64,000 nucleotides of DNA, taken from contig JAWKHH010000004.1 of assembly GCA_041394945.1 (NCBI GenBank), positions 1,178,001 through 1,242,000 on the forward strand, in the 5' to 3' direction. Position numbers and translations under genes: made by a program. The notes under the pieces are model-generated. The model worked only from the letters and a program-made list of their open reading frames with translations, made no database searches and was not told the origin of the DNA. The DNA comes from Bryobacteraceae bacterium (GTDB lineage: Bacteria; Acidobacteriota; Terriglobia; Bryobacterales; Bryobacteraceae). Of this stretch, positions 23,287 through 32,015 are shown in pieces (the first letter of the stretch is position 1; every line of letters starts with the position of its first letter).

Positions 23287-25835
23287 CGAAACTCGAGAGC
23301 AACAGCGCCAGAACCGGGCGCCATCGACTCCTGGAATCCACGCAGAATGTCGACGGTGCCCGCGTATCCGGCGATGTCGGAGTAGCCGCGCACCGAAGCC
23401 TCCGGGCTCCACCGGTAGTAGCCGAGCGGGAGCGTTTGTCCCCGGCCCAGGGTGAGGTGAAGCCGCACGCCGTTGACTTCGAGCAGCTTCGGAAGCCGCG
23501 TGTTGTTCGTGACGGTCGGCGCGTACCACGCTTGGCCTTTGACGACGTTGGTGATCTCGACGTCCGCCGCGCCCCGATCCTCCGGAACCGCGATCGTATC
23601 TCCGAAAGCCTCACCGAGCCTGCCACCAGTATCCGGACGCGCGGGTTGCAATGCGGTCCACCTCACGCTGGCGCCGCGCGGCACGGCGACCGGTTCGGTA
23701 ACTCCGGCCGCGATGCTCGCCACGGACCGCTCATTCACTTCGATGATCACCGCCGCGGCCAGCCGGTTGGCGATGCTGAGGACCACGGTCTTGCGGTTCG
23801 CATCCGCCCGCCCGATGACGTAATCCCGCTTCAGCCATTCCCCGCCGACGTAGGACCACAGCCGCGCGTGTAGCGGCGCCCCGTCGAGCGCGATGTTTTC
23901 CACCGTCGCGCTAGTCTTCTTGCCGGTATTCGCCCCGAAGATATCGCCGCCGCCGAGCGACGTGCCCACCTCCAGCCGGTATTCGTCCACCTTCACTCCC
24001 TCGGTCCACCGGAACTCCACCCTAGACTGCGTGATCGTCGAGTTCGCGGCCGGAGAGACCAGCGTCGCCGCCTCCACACGGTCGCCGCTGTCGGCGATGA
24101 AGGTGGCGTCGGCGGCTTCCCAACCCGAGTCGAGCCGCGTAAGAAGGCGCACGTAGACGGCGCGCCCGTCTCGCGGCAGGTTGTCGACAGCCGCATTCGT
24201 CGCGATGCCGGTGGACCGGTCCAGGATCTCGCTCGATCCGAGCGAGCGTCCCACGAGAATCCGGTATTCCCGCGCGCCCACTCCTGCGCTCCAACGGAAG
24301 TCGACCTTGTCGGCCGGAAGCGTCGCGCCTGGACGCGGGAAAGCGATTCGTGCCGATCGCAGATCTTCGAGCCACGGCTCGAGCGCCGCGTAGCCGGCCA
24401 CGAGGCGTCCGTAGTAGACCACCAGCCGCGGCGCTTCGCACAGCAGCCGGTCCTGCTCTTCCGGGATCGGCGAATAGGAAGGCCCCGCGCTCAGGATACC
24501 GACGACCTGCCGGTTCTCATTGATCAGCGGCGACCCGGAAGATCCGCCCTGCGCCTTGCCTTCCGTCAGGTGAACCGCGTAGTACTTGTCGCCCGGCGCG
24601 TACTCGGCCTGCAATTCGCCGCCCACCACAATCCCTTCGTCCTTCACACGCTCCCCGAAGCTGATGCGCTTGAACGACGCCGCGGGATGGTGGATGCCGA
24701 CGAGCTTGGCGCCGAGCTCGGGCTCGGTGGTCGTCCAGCCGAAGAAAAACGCCTTCGCCGGCGCGGCGCTCAACTGCAGCAGCGAGTAGTCGCCATAGGG
24801 CACGTTGTCGCTGTCGAGGTACGACGCGCCCAACACATTCTCGACTTTCGAAAAGTCCGGCGCGTCCCCGCCGCAGGCCGCCGTTTCGTAGAAGAAGTTC
24901 GCTTCCACCGTCCGCGCCACGGTGTCGCTCGAAACGCAGTGATCCGCGGTGAGGAACAACGGTTTGCCCGAGTTGCTGCGGGAGTTGATCAGCGCTCCGC
25001 TGCAGGCCGAGACGACAGGCCCGTCCACGAACAGAAACCGCGCCACGCCCGAGGCCGCCTGGCGCCATTCCGGGAAACAGCTCACGTCGAGATGGCAGGC
25101 GGCCACTTCCCTGCCCGGCCCGGCCTTGGCGAGGCTCAACGTCGAGCCGCCCGCCTCCGGCGCCCCACGCGGCGCAAGCGCCAGCGGACCCTCGGGCGTC
25201 AACGGCGCCGCCATGTCTTCCCAGATATGCGTAATCCCGGCGATGCGAAACGGCAGCGTCTCGGCGCGGAGACCGTCCGCGGGCATGTACTCAACCTGCA
25301 CCCGCTCGCCCGCCGTCGCCCCGGCCCAGAACTCGCCGTCGCCGAACAGCCCGCCGCCTGTGAATTGCTGCGCCTGTTCCGGGTCGCTGTATAGAAATAG
25401 CTTGCCCTCGCCCAGATGGACCTTATCGAAGTGGACTCGCAGCATGCGTGCGCCCGTGGCGCGAATCCCCAATCGCCACAATGCGCGGCCGTCCGGCAAA
25501 GTGACCCACTCGCCACCTTCGCCGGCGTCCCAGGGGAGATCGCGGACACGGCCCACCGCGACCTTTCCGAAGTGCGCGTAGCCTTCCGGCGCCGACGCCG
25601 CATCCGGCGCGATGGCCGGCAGCGTCAGGTCGCGCGAGTCGCCGAGCCGAGCGGCGATCCCAGGCACCTCGAGAGACGAGGCGGCGCGGTGGGCCGGAAC
25701 CGACTTCCCACGGTCGAAGAACCGGCCCTCGACGGAAACGGGCTCGGCCGATGCCAGCTCTACCGGCGTCTGCGCGAAGCCCGCGGCTCCAGTGATCACA
25801 AGGACTGTCAATGCACGATGGAGTTTCACATCCAA
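23283..25835 (-). CDS. secreted trypsin-fold serine protease, second paralogue
   Basis: 850 residues. A signal peptide (LTVLVITGAAGFA) and an N-terminal module match those of the protease at 15581-19129 (both have VHF..V..GEG..., GLFGDGEFW/GLYGDGDFW, and PFRIA). The protease domain carries H299 (FLTADHC), D349 (GDYSLLQL) and S433 (GGSSGSP), with CHLDVSCFPEW in common. Downstream, instead of PPC repeats, are two similar beta-domains (PRPGATLPADKVDFRWSAG and SPAANSTITQSRVEFRWTEG), then a unique C-terminal domain. A secreted protease is the safe call; substrate unknown. Confidence 0.9.
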   Translation of the reverse strand: MDVKLHRALTVLVITGAAGFAQTPVELASAEPVSVEGRFFDRGKSVPAHRAASSLEVPGIAARLGDSRDLTLPAIAPDAASAPEGYAHFGKVAVGRVRDLPWDAGEGGEWVTLPDGRALWRLGIRATGARMLRVHFDKVHLGEGKLFLYSDPEQAQQFTGGGLFGDGEFWAGATAGERVQVEYMPADGLRAETLPFRIAGITHIWEDMAAPLTPEGPLALAPRGAPEAGGSTLSLAKAGPGREVAACHLDVSCFPEWRQAASGVARFLFVDGPVVSACSGALINSRSNSGKPLFLTADHCVSSDTVARTVEANFFYETAACGGDAPDFSKVENVLGASYLDSDNVPYGDYSLLQLSAAPAKAFFFGWTTTEPELGAKLVGIHHPAASFKRISFGERVKDEGIVVGGELQAEYAPGDKYYAVHLTEGKAQGGSSGSPLINENRQVVGILSAGPSYSPIPEEQDRLLCEAPRLVVYYGRLVAGYAALEPWLEDLRSARIAFPRPGATLPADKVDFRWSAGVGAREYRILVGRSLGSSEILDRSTGIATNAAVDNLPRDGRAVYVRLLTRLDSGWEAADATFIADSGDRVEAATLVSPAANSTITQSRVEFRWTEGVKVDEYRLEVGTSLGGGDIFGANTGKKTSATVENIALDGAPLHARLWSYVGGEWLKRDYVIGRADANRKTVVLSIANRLAAAVIIEVNERSVASIAAGVTEPVAVPRGASVRWTALQPARPDTGGRLGEAFGDTIAVPEDRGAADVEITNVVKGQAWYAPTVTNNTRLPKLLEVNGVRLHLTLGRGQTLPLGYYRWSPEASVRGYSDIAGYAGTVDILRGFQESMAPGSGAVALEFR

Positions 25836-25922
25836 TCGTTCGGGCGGCGGCCGGAGCTATGGCATCGGGAGATCGCCCGAGGGACCGGCGGAGAGAAGTC
25901 CTACGCGGGGTCGGAGGCTGTC

Positions 25923-27188
25923 TTATGCCTTGCGCTGCAGGGTCTGCGGATCCCACTCGCAAACCTTGTGCTCGAAGTAGGAGTGGTTGCACAACAGCGC
26001 CGGACCCGCCGTGCGCAGTCCGAACTCGGCGTCCTCGAAGAACGGCTTCCGCGACCGCACCGCCGCGTAAAAATTCTTGTGGTGTTCGAGGTGCGGAACG
26101 TGTTCCCGCGGCGGCGTGAATACGTCTTCCTTCTCCGGACGCATCGCATCCGCCGAAGGCTTGCGTTCCGGGAAGCGCTTGTGATAGTCGGCCAGAAACT
26201 TCTCCTGAACGTCCTTGGGAAATGTGCCGACGGTGTAGCCGGGCTCGGCTTCGCGAGGTTTTCTCGACAGCGTGAGCGTGTTGTAGCCAACAGTCATGAC
26301 GCCTTCGCTCCCAACGAAGCGCAGCCCGAACGATTCCCGATTCACGCCCCCCGAGGCGAAGTTCACCCGCAGCGCAAGGGTGAATTCGGGATGGGCGGCC
26401 GTCTTCGGATAATCCACCAGCGCGATCGTGACGTCCGGCACGTCACGCTCATCGTTCCAGAAACGAATGCCACCGGTGGCGTATACGCGATTCGGCCCGA
26501 GCGACCGGGTGACCACATGCAGCCCGGTAAGCAGGTGCACGTACAGATCGCCGGCCACGCCGGTGCCGTAATCCTGGTAGTTGCGCCAGCGGAAGAAGCG
26601 CTTCGCATCGAATGGACGCTTCCTGGTGTTGGAGACATATGTGTTCCAGTCCACGCGTTGCGCGTTGGCGTCGGGCGGAATCGAGTACTGCCACGCGCCG
26701 ATCGCGGTATTGCGGTCGAGCCAGGCTTCCACCATGTTCAGCGAGCCGATGGCGCCGGCGGCCATCAGTTCCTTGGCTTTATGAAACACCATCGAACTGG
26801 CGTACTGGCTGCCCACCTGGAGTATCCGGCCCGTCTTTTTCTGCGCCGCCACCACCTCGTGCCCCTGTTCGATTTTCTGCACCATCGGCTTTTCGCAATA
26901 AACGTCCTTGCCGGCGTTCATCGCGTCAATCGAAATACGCGAGTGCCAATGGTCCGACGTGCCGATGATCACCGCGTCCACGTCCTTGCGGGCAAGCACC
27001 TCGCGGTAGTCCCGCGTCGTTGCGATGCCGGCTCCCCAGCGCTCCTTGGCGCGCTCCAGCCGGCCGTCGTAGAGATCGGCCACCGCCACCAGCTTCACCC
27101 CTGGAATCTGGAGCGCGTAGGTGGCATCGCCGGAGCCCATGCCGCCGGCGCCGATCAACGCGATCTGGATAGTGTCGTTTGCTTGCAT
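25923..27188 (-). CDS. Gfo/Idh/MocA-family oxidoreductase (cytosolic form)
   Basis: 421 residues. N-terminal NAD(P)-binding Rossmann motif IALIGAGGMGSGDA is followed by VAVADLYDGRLERAKERWG, the family hallmark YCEKPMV, and a C-terminal substrate domain with DYGTGVAGDLYVHLLTG. These enzymes oxidise or reduce sugars and inositols. No signal peptide is present, unlike its neighbour upstream, to which it is clearly paralogous; the two are 13 bp apart and co-oriented. Substrate not readable. Confidence 0.92.
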   Translation of the reverse strand: MQANDTIQIALIGAGGMGSGDATYALQIPGVKLVAVADLYDGRLERAKERWGAGIATTRDYREVLARKDVDAVIIGTSDHWHSRISIDAMNAGKDVYCEKPMVQKIEQGHEVVAAQKKTGRILQVGSQYASSMVFHKAKELMAAGAIGSLNMVEAWLDRNTAIGAWQYSIPPDANAQRVDWNTYVSNTRKRPFDAKRFFRWRNYQDYGTGVAGDLYVHLLTGLHVVTRSLGPNRVYATGGIRFWNDERDVPDVTIALVDYPKTAAHPEFTLALRVNFASGGVNRESFGLRFVGSEGVMTVGYNTLTLSRKPREAEPGYTVGTFPKDVQEKFLADYHKRFPERKPSADAMRPEKEDVFTPPREHVPHLEHHKNFYAAVRSRKPFFEDAEFGLRTAGPALLCNHSYFEHKVCEWDPQTLQRKA

Positions 27189-27201
27189 GGCGCGATCCTC
27201 C

Positions 27202-28530
27202 CTAGCTCTTCTTCTCCGTCATCGTTTCCGGATCCCAATACACGGCCCGCTTCTCGAAGTAGCTCACGTTCGAAAGCACCGCCGGGCCCGCCGCCCGGAA
27301 CCCGAACGTCCCGTTCTCCACCACCGGCTTGCGGGATCGCACCGCTTCGATGAAAACGCGGTGGTGATCCCGATGGTCGCTGTAGCCCGATGGCGCCAGA
27401 TACTTCTCGCTGCTTTGCGGCCGCAGCGCGTCCGGATTCGGCGCCGGCGCCGGATGCTTCTCGCGGTACCCGGCCAGAAACTGATCGCGGACGCTCTTGG
27501 GGAACGTGTCGACCGTGTAGCCGGGCTGCGCCTCGCGCGGCATCCGGTCCACGGTAACTCCGTTGCCCACCGTCATCACGCCCTCGCTGCCGACGAACCG
27601 GAAGACGTGGCTGCCGCCGGAGCCGTCGACGAAGTTCACTCGCAGCATCAAAGTGAACTCCGGATGGTTCTTCGTCTCCGGATAGTCGAACAATCCCAGC
27701 ATTACATCGGCCACGTCGCGACCGTCGTCCCAGAAGCGCAGCCCGCCGGTGGCGTACACGCGCGTCGGCCCGATAGCCCCGGTGATGAAGTGCATCCCGC
27801 TGAACAGGTGCACGAACAGGTCGCCTGCGACCCCCGTTCCGTAGTCCCGGTAATTGCGCCAGCGGAACAGGCGCCTGGCCTCGAAGGGGCGCCTCGGCGC
27901 CCGGCCAAGAAAGCGATCCCAATCCACTGTCGCCGTGGAGGCATCGGGCGGAATCGAGTACTGCCAAGCGCCGATCGCGGAGTTGCGGTCCCACCACGCC
28001 TCGATCATGTTCACGCGCCCGATTGCGCCGGAGGCGAACAACTGCCGCGCTTTGTCGTAGACGATCGAGCTGACACGCTGGCTGCCGATCTGCAGAATGC
28101 GCCCGGTGGATTTTTCCGCCTCGATCATCCGCGCGCCATCGCCGGTCAGTTGCACCATCGGCTTCTCGCAGTAGACGTCTTTGCCGGCCTTCATGGCGTC
28201 GATCGCGATCTGCGAATGCCAGTGATCCGGCGTTCCCACGATCACCGCGTCCACGTCCTGCCGCGCCAGCACCTCGCGATAATCGCGGGTAACGAAAACA
28301 TCCTGACCCCACCGCTCGCGGACGCGGACGAGCCGTCCTTCATAAACATCGGCGGCGGCCGCCAGTTCGACGCCGCCCACGGCGAGCGACGAGACCACGT
28401 CGCCGGACCCTTGGCCGCCCGCTCCGATCAGGGCGATGCGGATCTTGTCATTGGCCGAAACGCGTGGCTGGGAGGCAAGGGCGGCGGCTCCCGTGGACGC
28501 CTGCAAAAAGAAACGCCTGGTGGTTGGCAT
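27202..28530 (-). CDS. Gfo/Idh/MocA-family oxidoreductase with twin-arginine signal
   Basis: 442 residues. The N-terminus TTRRFFLQASTGAAALASQ is a Tat-type signal, followed by IALIGAGGQGSGDV, YCEKPMV and DYGTGVAGDLFVHLFSG. Paralogous to the downstream gene but exported, probably with NAD(P) bound and folded before Tat transport, as known for glucose-fructose oxidoreductase. ATG 28530 is the start; an in-frame extension upstream runs antisense to the divergent gene and lacks support. First gene of a two-gene operon. Confidence 0.92.
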   Translation of the reverse strand: MPTTRRFFLQASTGAAALASQPRVSANDKIRIALIGAGGQGSGDVVSSLAVGGVELAAAADVYEGRLVRVRERWGQDVFVTRDYREVLARQDVDAVIVGTPDHWHSQIAIDAMKAGKDVYCEKPMVQLTGDGARMIEAEKSTGRILQIGSQRVSSIVYDKARQLFASGAIGRVNMIEAWWDRNSAIGAWQYSIPPDASTATVDWDRFLGRAPRRPFEARRLFRWRNYRDYGTGVAGDLFVHLFSGMHFITGAIGPTRVYATGGLRFWDDGRDVADVMLGLFDYPETKNHPEFTLMLRVNFVDGSGGSHVFRFVGSEGVMTVGNGVTVDRMPREAQPGYTVDTFPKSVRDQFLAGYREKHPAPAPNPDALRPQSSEKYLAPSGYSDHRDHHRVFIEAVRSRKPVVENGTFGFRAAGPAVLSNVSYFEKRAVYWDPETMTEKKS

Positions 28531-28560
28531 AGGGAAATTTCCTGCTGCTATTGTAACCGT

Positions 28561-29418
28561 GTGCGCCCGCGGCCATCGGAAATCGTGATTCTGGTTTATT
28601 TCGCCTATGCGACCCTGGTGGCGCTCGCTCTCCCCGTCAGCGCGGCCGTCCGGACGCGAACCGTCGCCGTGAATTTCGTGCTGCTTGCTCTCTACCCCAT
28701 CCTCATTCGCCGCGACGTGAAGTACCTTCGCGACTGGATCCAACTCCCTTTGATGCTGCTTGGCTATGAGGAAATGGGTTGGTTCGCGCTGCCTCATGCC
28801 GGCACGGCGCTCGAGGAGGCCTGGGTCGCATGGGATCGCGCGCTCCTTGACGGCTGGCGTCTGCGGGCCATCGTGGAAGCCGCCGGCCCGCTAGGGCCTA
28901 CGATTCTCGAGCTGAGCTACACGCTCGTTTACACCATCGGTACCGCGAGCCTGTCACTCCTCTACGCACGACGAATGGTCTCCCGGGCCGAGCAACTCCT
29001 CTTTCCCGTGATGCTCGGCACATTCGCCGCCTATTCGCTCTTTCCGTTCTTTCCGAGCGAACCTCCCCGGACGGTCTTTCCCGGCAGCGACCTCCCGGCG
29101 ATTCAGCCCATTTTCCGGTCGTTCAACTACTGGCTTCTCGGAAACATGGGAATTCACACGAGTGTGTTTCCCAGCGCTCACGTTTCCACGGCGTTTTCCG
29201 CCGCGTTCGCCATGAACCGCATCGCCGGCGTGCCGGCCTGGTTCCGGCGTGGGCTATTCTTATTGGCGTCGCTGATCGCGCTTTCTACCGTCTACGGACG
29301 ATACCATTACCTGGCCGACGCAGTAGCAGGATTCGTGCTCGCGTTAGCGGCCCGCGCCGCGGCGCATGCGGCGTTCGGAAGGAATCAGGCCACCGAAATC
29401 GCCGGGCGATCGATCTGA
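28561..29418 (+). CDS. PAP2/inositol-phosphotransferase-like integral membrane protein
   Basis: About 285 residues with six or more membrane segments. The C-terminal half carries PAP2-superfamily motifs: FPFFPSEPPR, PSAHVSTAFSAAF, and GRYHYLADAVAG, holding the active-site His and Asp residues. The family includes lipid phosphatases and Aur1/Ipt1-type phosphotransferases. The GTG start at 28561 has no ribosome-binding site and lies 30 bp from the divergent gene; GTG at 28585 is an alternative. The 3' end overlaps the next gene by 34 bp. Confidence 0.8.
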   Translation: MRPRPSEIVILVYFAYATLVALALPVSAAVRTRTVAVNFVLLALYPILIRRDVKYLRDWIQLPLMLLGYEEMGWFALPHAGTALEEAWVAWDRALLDGWRLRAIVEAAGPLGPTILELSYTLVYTIGTASLSLLYARRMVSRAEQLLFPVMLGTFAAYSLFPFFPSEPPRTVFPGSDLPAIQPIFRSFNYWLLGNMGIHTSVFPSAHVSTAFSAAFAMNRIAGVPAWFRRGLFLLASLIALSTVYGRYHYLADAVAGFVLALAARAAAHAAFGRNQATEIAGRSI

Positions 29419-29909
29419 CCGCGCATCCACGTCGCGACGTCGATAATCGCCTTGAAACGGTGGACGAGATCCGGCTGCAGGCCCGACAACGGCATCAGCG
29501 CCAGTCGCAGCCGTACAGCATGGTACATACTCCAGAACGAAACGCTCTGGCGCACCAGGAGCCATCCGGCGTCACCGGCCATGCGATCGTGGAGGGCGAG
29601 TGCGCGCGCCGCGGCGTGCAGCGACCGGAAGTCGTCGCCAAGCTGGCGCAGGTAAAGCTGGGCGACTCGCCTCCGCTGGCGGACCAGCCGGCGTTCCAGC
29701 GAAACCGTGTAACCGGGTTGCGCGCGCAGGAACAGGACATCCTCCGAATCGAGGATTCGTGCGAACGGGTGGTAATCCATCGGCGAGAAATCCAGCGCGC
29801 GATCGATTTGTGCCGGTTTCCGAAATAGGTGCAACGTTCTGCGAACTACAAAAAGGGCGAGCAGCACGAGCGCCGCTGTCAGAGTCAGCAGGGCGGTCAG
29901 AGTGGGCAT
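29385..29909 (-). CDS. single-pass membrane protein of unknown function
   Basis: 174 residues. One N-terminal hydrophobic segment (about 5-22, LTALLTLTAALVLLALFVV) is followed by a basic, Arg- and Leu-rich helical domain (about 25-174) containing LERRLVRQRRRVAQLYLRQL. No family recognised. The helical domain would face the cytosol if the N-terminus acts as a signal anchor. It lies 102 bp downstream of another membrane-protein gene on the same strand, and its stop overlaps the PAP2-like gene. Confidence 0.65.
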   Translation of the reverse strand: MPTLTALLTLTAALVLLALFVVRRTLHLFRKPAQIDRALDFSPMDYHPFARILDSEDVLFLRAQPGYTVSLERRLVRQRRRVAQLYLRQLGDDFRSLHAAARALALHDRMAGDAGWLLVRQSVSFWSMYHAVRLRLALMPLSGLQPDLVHRFKAIIDVATWMRGQIDRPAISVA

Positions 29910-30011
29910 GGGAGTCTCCGAACGCAGTCAGGTTAGCGCAGCGCGCCGCGAAGCGCAACAGTTATTCGAAAAAAGGACCCCGGAAAAGGAGGGTAAAACA
30001 GGACTAAGTAG

Positions 30012-30788
30012 TCAAAATTTGTGGAGCCGCAATAGTGCTTCGTTGATCTCGTTGAGCTGCTCAGAGAGGCGAGCCTCATCGCCGCCTGTGCGTAATTGAG
30101 CAGACGGAAGCGCCTCTCGGGCTCCGAATTTGCGCCACCAGAGGAGGAAGCAAGCCGTCTCCAGGCATTGATAGCCCGTGCTCAATGCGAGCGTCCACGC
30201 GGATCCGCCAAGGTTCCTCACCAGGAGCAAGATCGCCTGCGACAGCAATAATGTCGCGACTCCGGCCCAAATCAGCAGCGTATTCCGGCGCACTCGAATG
30301 GGAAACCACGCCAGGAAAACCGAGATGATGGCGATGAGAAACGCAAGCGCCGAGGCAACTGTACGCTGGATCACAAAGAAGCTCCGGATTAGTCGCGACT
30401 GCGGTATCTGGAACAGGGGAGTCTCCGCGGCGCGCACTTCAGGCCATGCCATCAGCGCGGCCACGGCCAACGCGATCGCGCCGCCCCCGTAAACCAGCCA
30501 TTTCCCGAACGCCGCCAGCCCCGTATGATCCAGCAGGACGTTCCGGTATAGCTCGCGAATCACCAGAAATTGGAGCACCCAGAGCACTGCCGTGGAAGCG
30601 AAGTAGTAGTAGGCGTACAGGCTCGTCAACCGTCCGATTGCCTGGGACCCCAGGCTCACGGCGAGGCTCGCGGCGATCATCGCCGTGAACCACGGATACA
30701 CCGCCGAGAGACCCAGCGTCCGGATCCGGATCAACAGGCCGGCCATCGCCGCCATCGCCACCACGTGCAAAACCTGCTCGAACAGCAT
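30012..30788 (-). CDS. polytopic membrane protein of unknown function
   Basis: 258 residues with about seven hydrophobic segments (near 5-22, 32-52, 60-78, 96-118, 140-165, 172-192, 200-220). It ends in a charged helix (GDEARLSEQLNEINEALLRL) on the cytosolic side. No family motif is recognised; proteins of this shape are frequent in Solibacter-type genomes. It follows the VWA gene by 15 bp, so it is probably the last gene of the MoxR-VWA operon. Confidence 0.7.
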   Translation of the reverse strand: MLFEQVLHVVAMAAMAGLLIRIRTLGLSAVYPWFTAMIAASLAVSLGSQAIGRLTSLYAYYYFASTAVLWVLQFLVIRELYRNVLLDHTGLAAFGKWLVYGGGAIALAVAALMAWPEVRAAETPLFQIPQSRLIRSFFVIQRTVASALAFLIAIISVFLAWFPIRVRRNTLLIWAGVATLLLSQAILLLVRNLGGSAWTLALSTGYQCLETACFLLWWRKFGAREALPSAQLRTGGDEARLSEQLNEINEALLRLHKF

Positions 30789-30803
30789 CGGGACGAACTC
30801 CCT

Positions 30804-32015
30804 TTAGTGGATCGTGCGGGTCTTGCGATTCAAGTAATCCATCAACAGATACCGTCCAAGATCGTGCGGCGAAGTGAAGTATGCCTTACCCCGGCACATC
30901 TGCGTCACCTTCTGGACGAACTGCACAAGCCCGTAGTCGCTGGCCAGCATGAACGTGTTGATCAGAATCCCCTGGCGCTTGCACCGGCTCACCTCCTCGA
31001 GCGTACGTGTGATCACTAGCGGATCGAGCCCGAACGCGTTGCGGTAGACGCGTCCATCGTCGAGCGTGAGAGCCGAAGGCTTTCCGTCGGTGATCATCAC
31101 AATCTGCTTCATGTCTTTCTTCTCACGCGCCAGGAGTCGCTGCGCCACGATGAGCCCGTCGCGGGTATTCGTATAGTACGGCCCCACCTCCACGCGCGCC
31201 AGTTCGCCAAGCGGCAGCTCCTCCGCCGAGTCGTGGAAAAGCACGCACCGCAGCGAATCGCCCGGGTATTGCGTCCGGATCAGGTGCGCCAGCGCCAGCG
31301 CCACCCGCTTGGCCGGCGTGAACCGGTCTTCGCCATATAGGATCATGCTGTGGCTGCAGTCGAGCATCAGCACCGTGGCGCACGAACTCTGATACTCGGA
31401 CTGGTGCACCTGCAGATCGCGGTACTCGATGTCGAGCGGCAGGCGGACCCCCTCGCGGCGCATCGCCGAAAACAGCGTCGCGGCCGGGTCCAGGTTCATC
31501 GTGTCCCCGAACTCGTACGGCCTGCTTCCGCCGGAGGCCTCCACGCCGGTCGCGAGTTCACGCGTATCGTGCGCCCCGAAACTGGCGCGCCCCAATGACC
31601 CGAGCAGATCCTTCAGCGTCTTGTAGCCGAGGAAATCCACCGCCTTGCCGGTAATCTCAAACCGTGGCGCGCCTTCCCCGGCGCCGCCGCCCTCGCCTTG
31701 CGGATTCAGATACCCTTCGTCGGCGAGCTTCTGCGCCAGCCGTTCTATCAGGGACTCCAAATCGTCGCCGGACATCCCCTCCAGTTGCTGGCGCATCGCC
31801 GCTGCCATCTGCGAGTCGAACAGATCGCCGTTGAGCAGCGCCTCCTCAATGGCCTTCCGCAGCGCCTCCATCGTGTGCGGATCCCACTCCTGAAAGTCGT
31901 ATCCATAGGGCCGGAAGCCGCTCTGGAGCAGATAATCGGAAAGCGCCCGCAACAAATCCTCGGCCGAGATGCCCAGGTCGTCGGGCACATAGCGGGTGTA
32001 GCGGACGCGCTTCAT
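30804..32015 (-). CDS. von Willebrand factor A domain protein, MoxR partner
   Basis: 403 residues. The N-terminal half is an acidic helical region; the C-terminal half is a VWA domain with the metal-ion-dependent adhesion site VLMLDCSHSM at about residue 218 (D-x-S-x-S form), and later TNTRDG and VMITDGKPSA. Such proteins pair with MoxR AAA+ ATPases to insert metal or remodel protein complexes. The start overlaps the stop of the upstream ATPase by 4 bp (ATGA), implying translational coupling. Target unknown. Confidence 0.9.
   Translation of the reverse strand: MKRVRYTRYVPDDLGISAEDLLRALSDYLLQSGFRPYGYDFQEWDPHTMEALRKAIEEALLNGDLFDSQMAAAMRQQLEGMSGDDLESLIERLAQKLADEGYLNPQGEGGGAGEGAPRFEITGKAVDFLGYKTLKDLLGSLGRASFGAHDTRELATGVEASGGSRPYEFGDTMNLDPAATLFSAMRREGVRLPLDIEYRDLQVHQSEYQSSCATVLMLDCSHSMILYGEDRFTPAKRVALALAHLIRTQYPGDSLRCVLFHDSAEELPLGELARVEVGPYYTNTRDGLIVAQRLLAREKKDMKQIVMITDGKPSALTLDDGRVYRNAFGLDPLVITRTLEEVSRCKRQGILINTFMLASDYGLVQFVQKVTQMCRGKAYFTSPHDLGRYLLMDYLNRKTRTIH

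Noticed and set aside
27121..28560. Plus-strand open frame running into the PAP2-like gene
   Set aside because: The first 480 codons are antisense to a Gfo/Idh/MocA gene; only the part from about 28561 has the membrane and PAP2 motifs.
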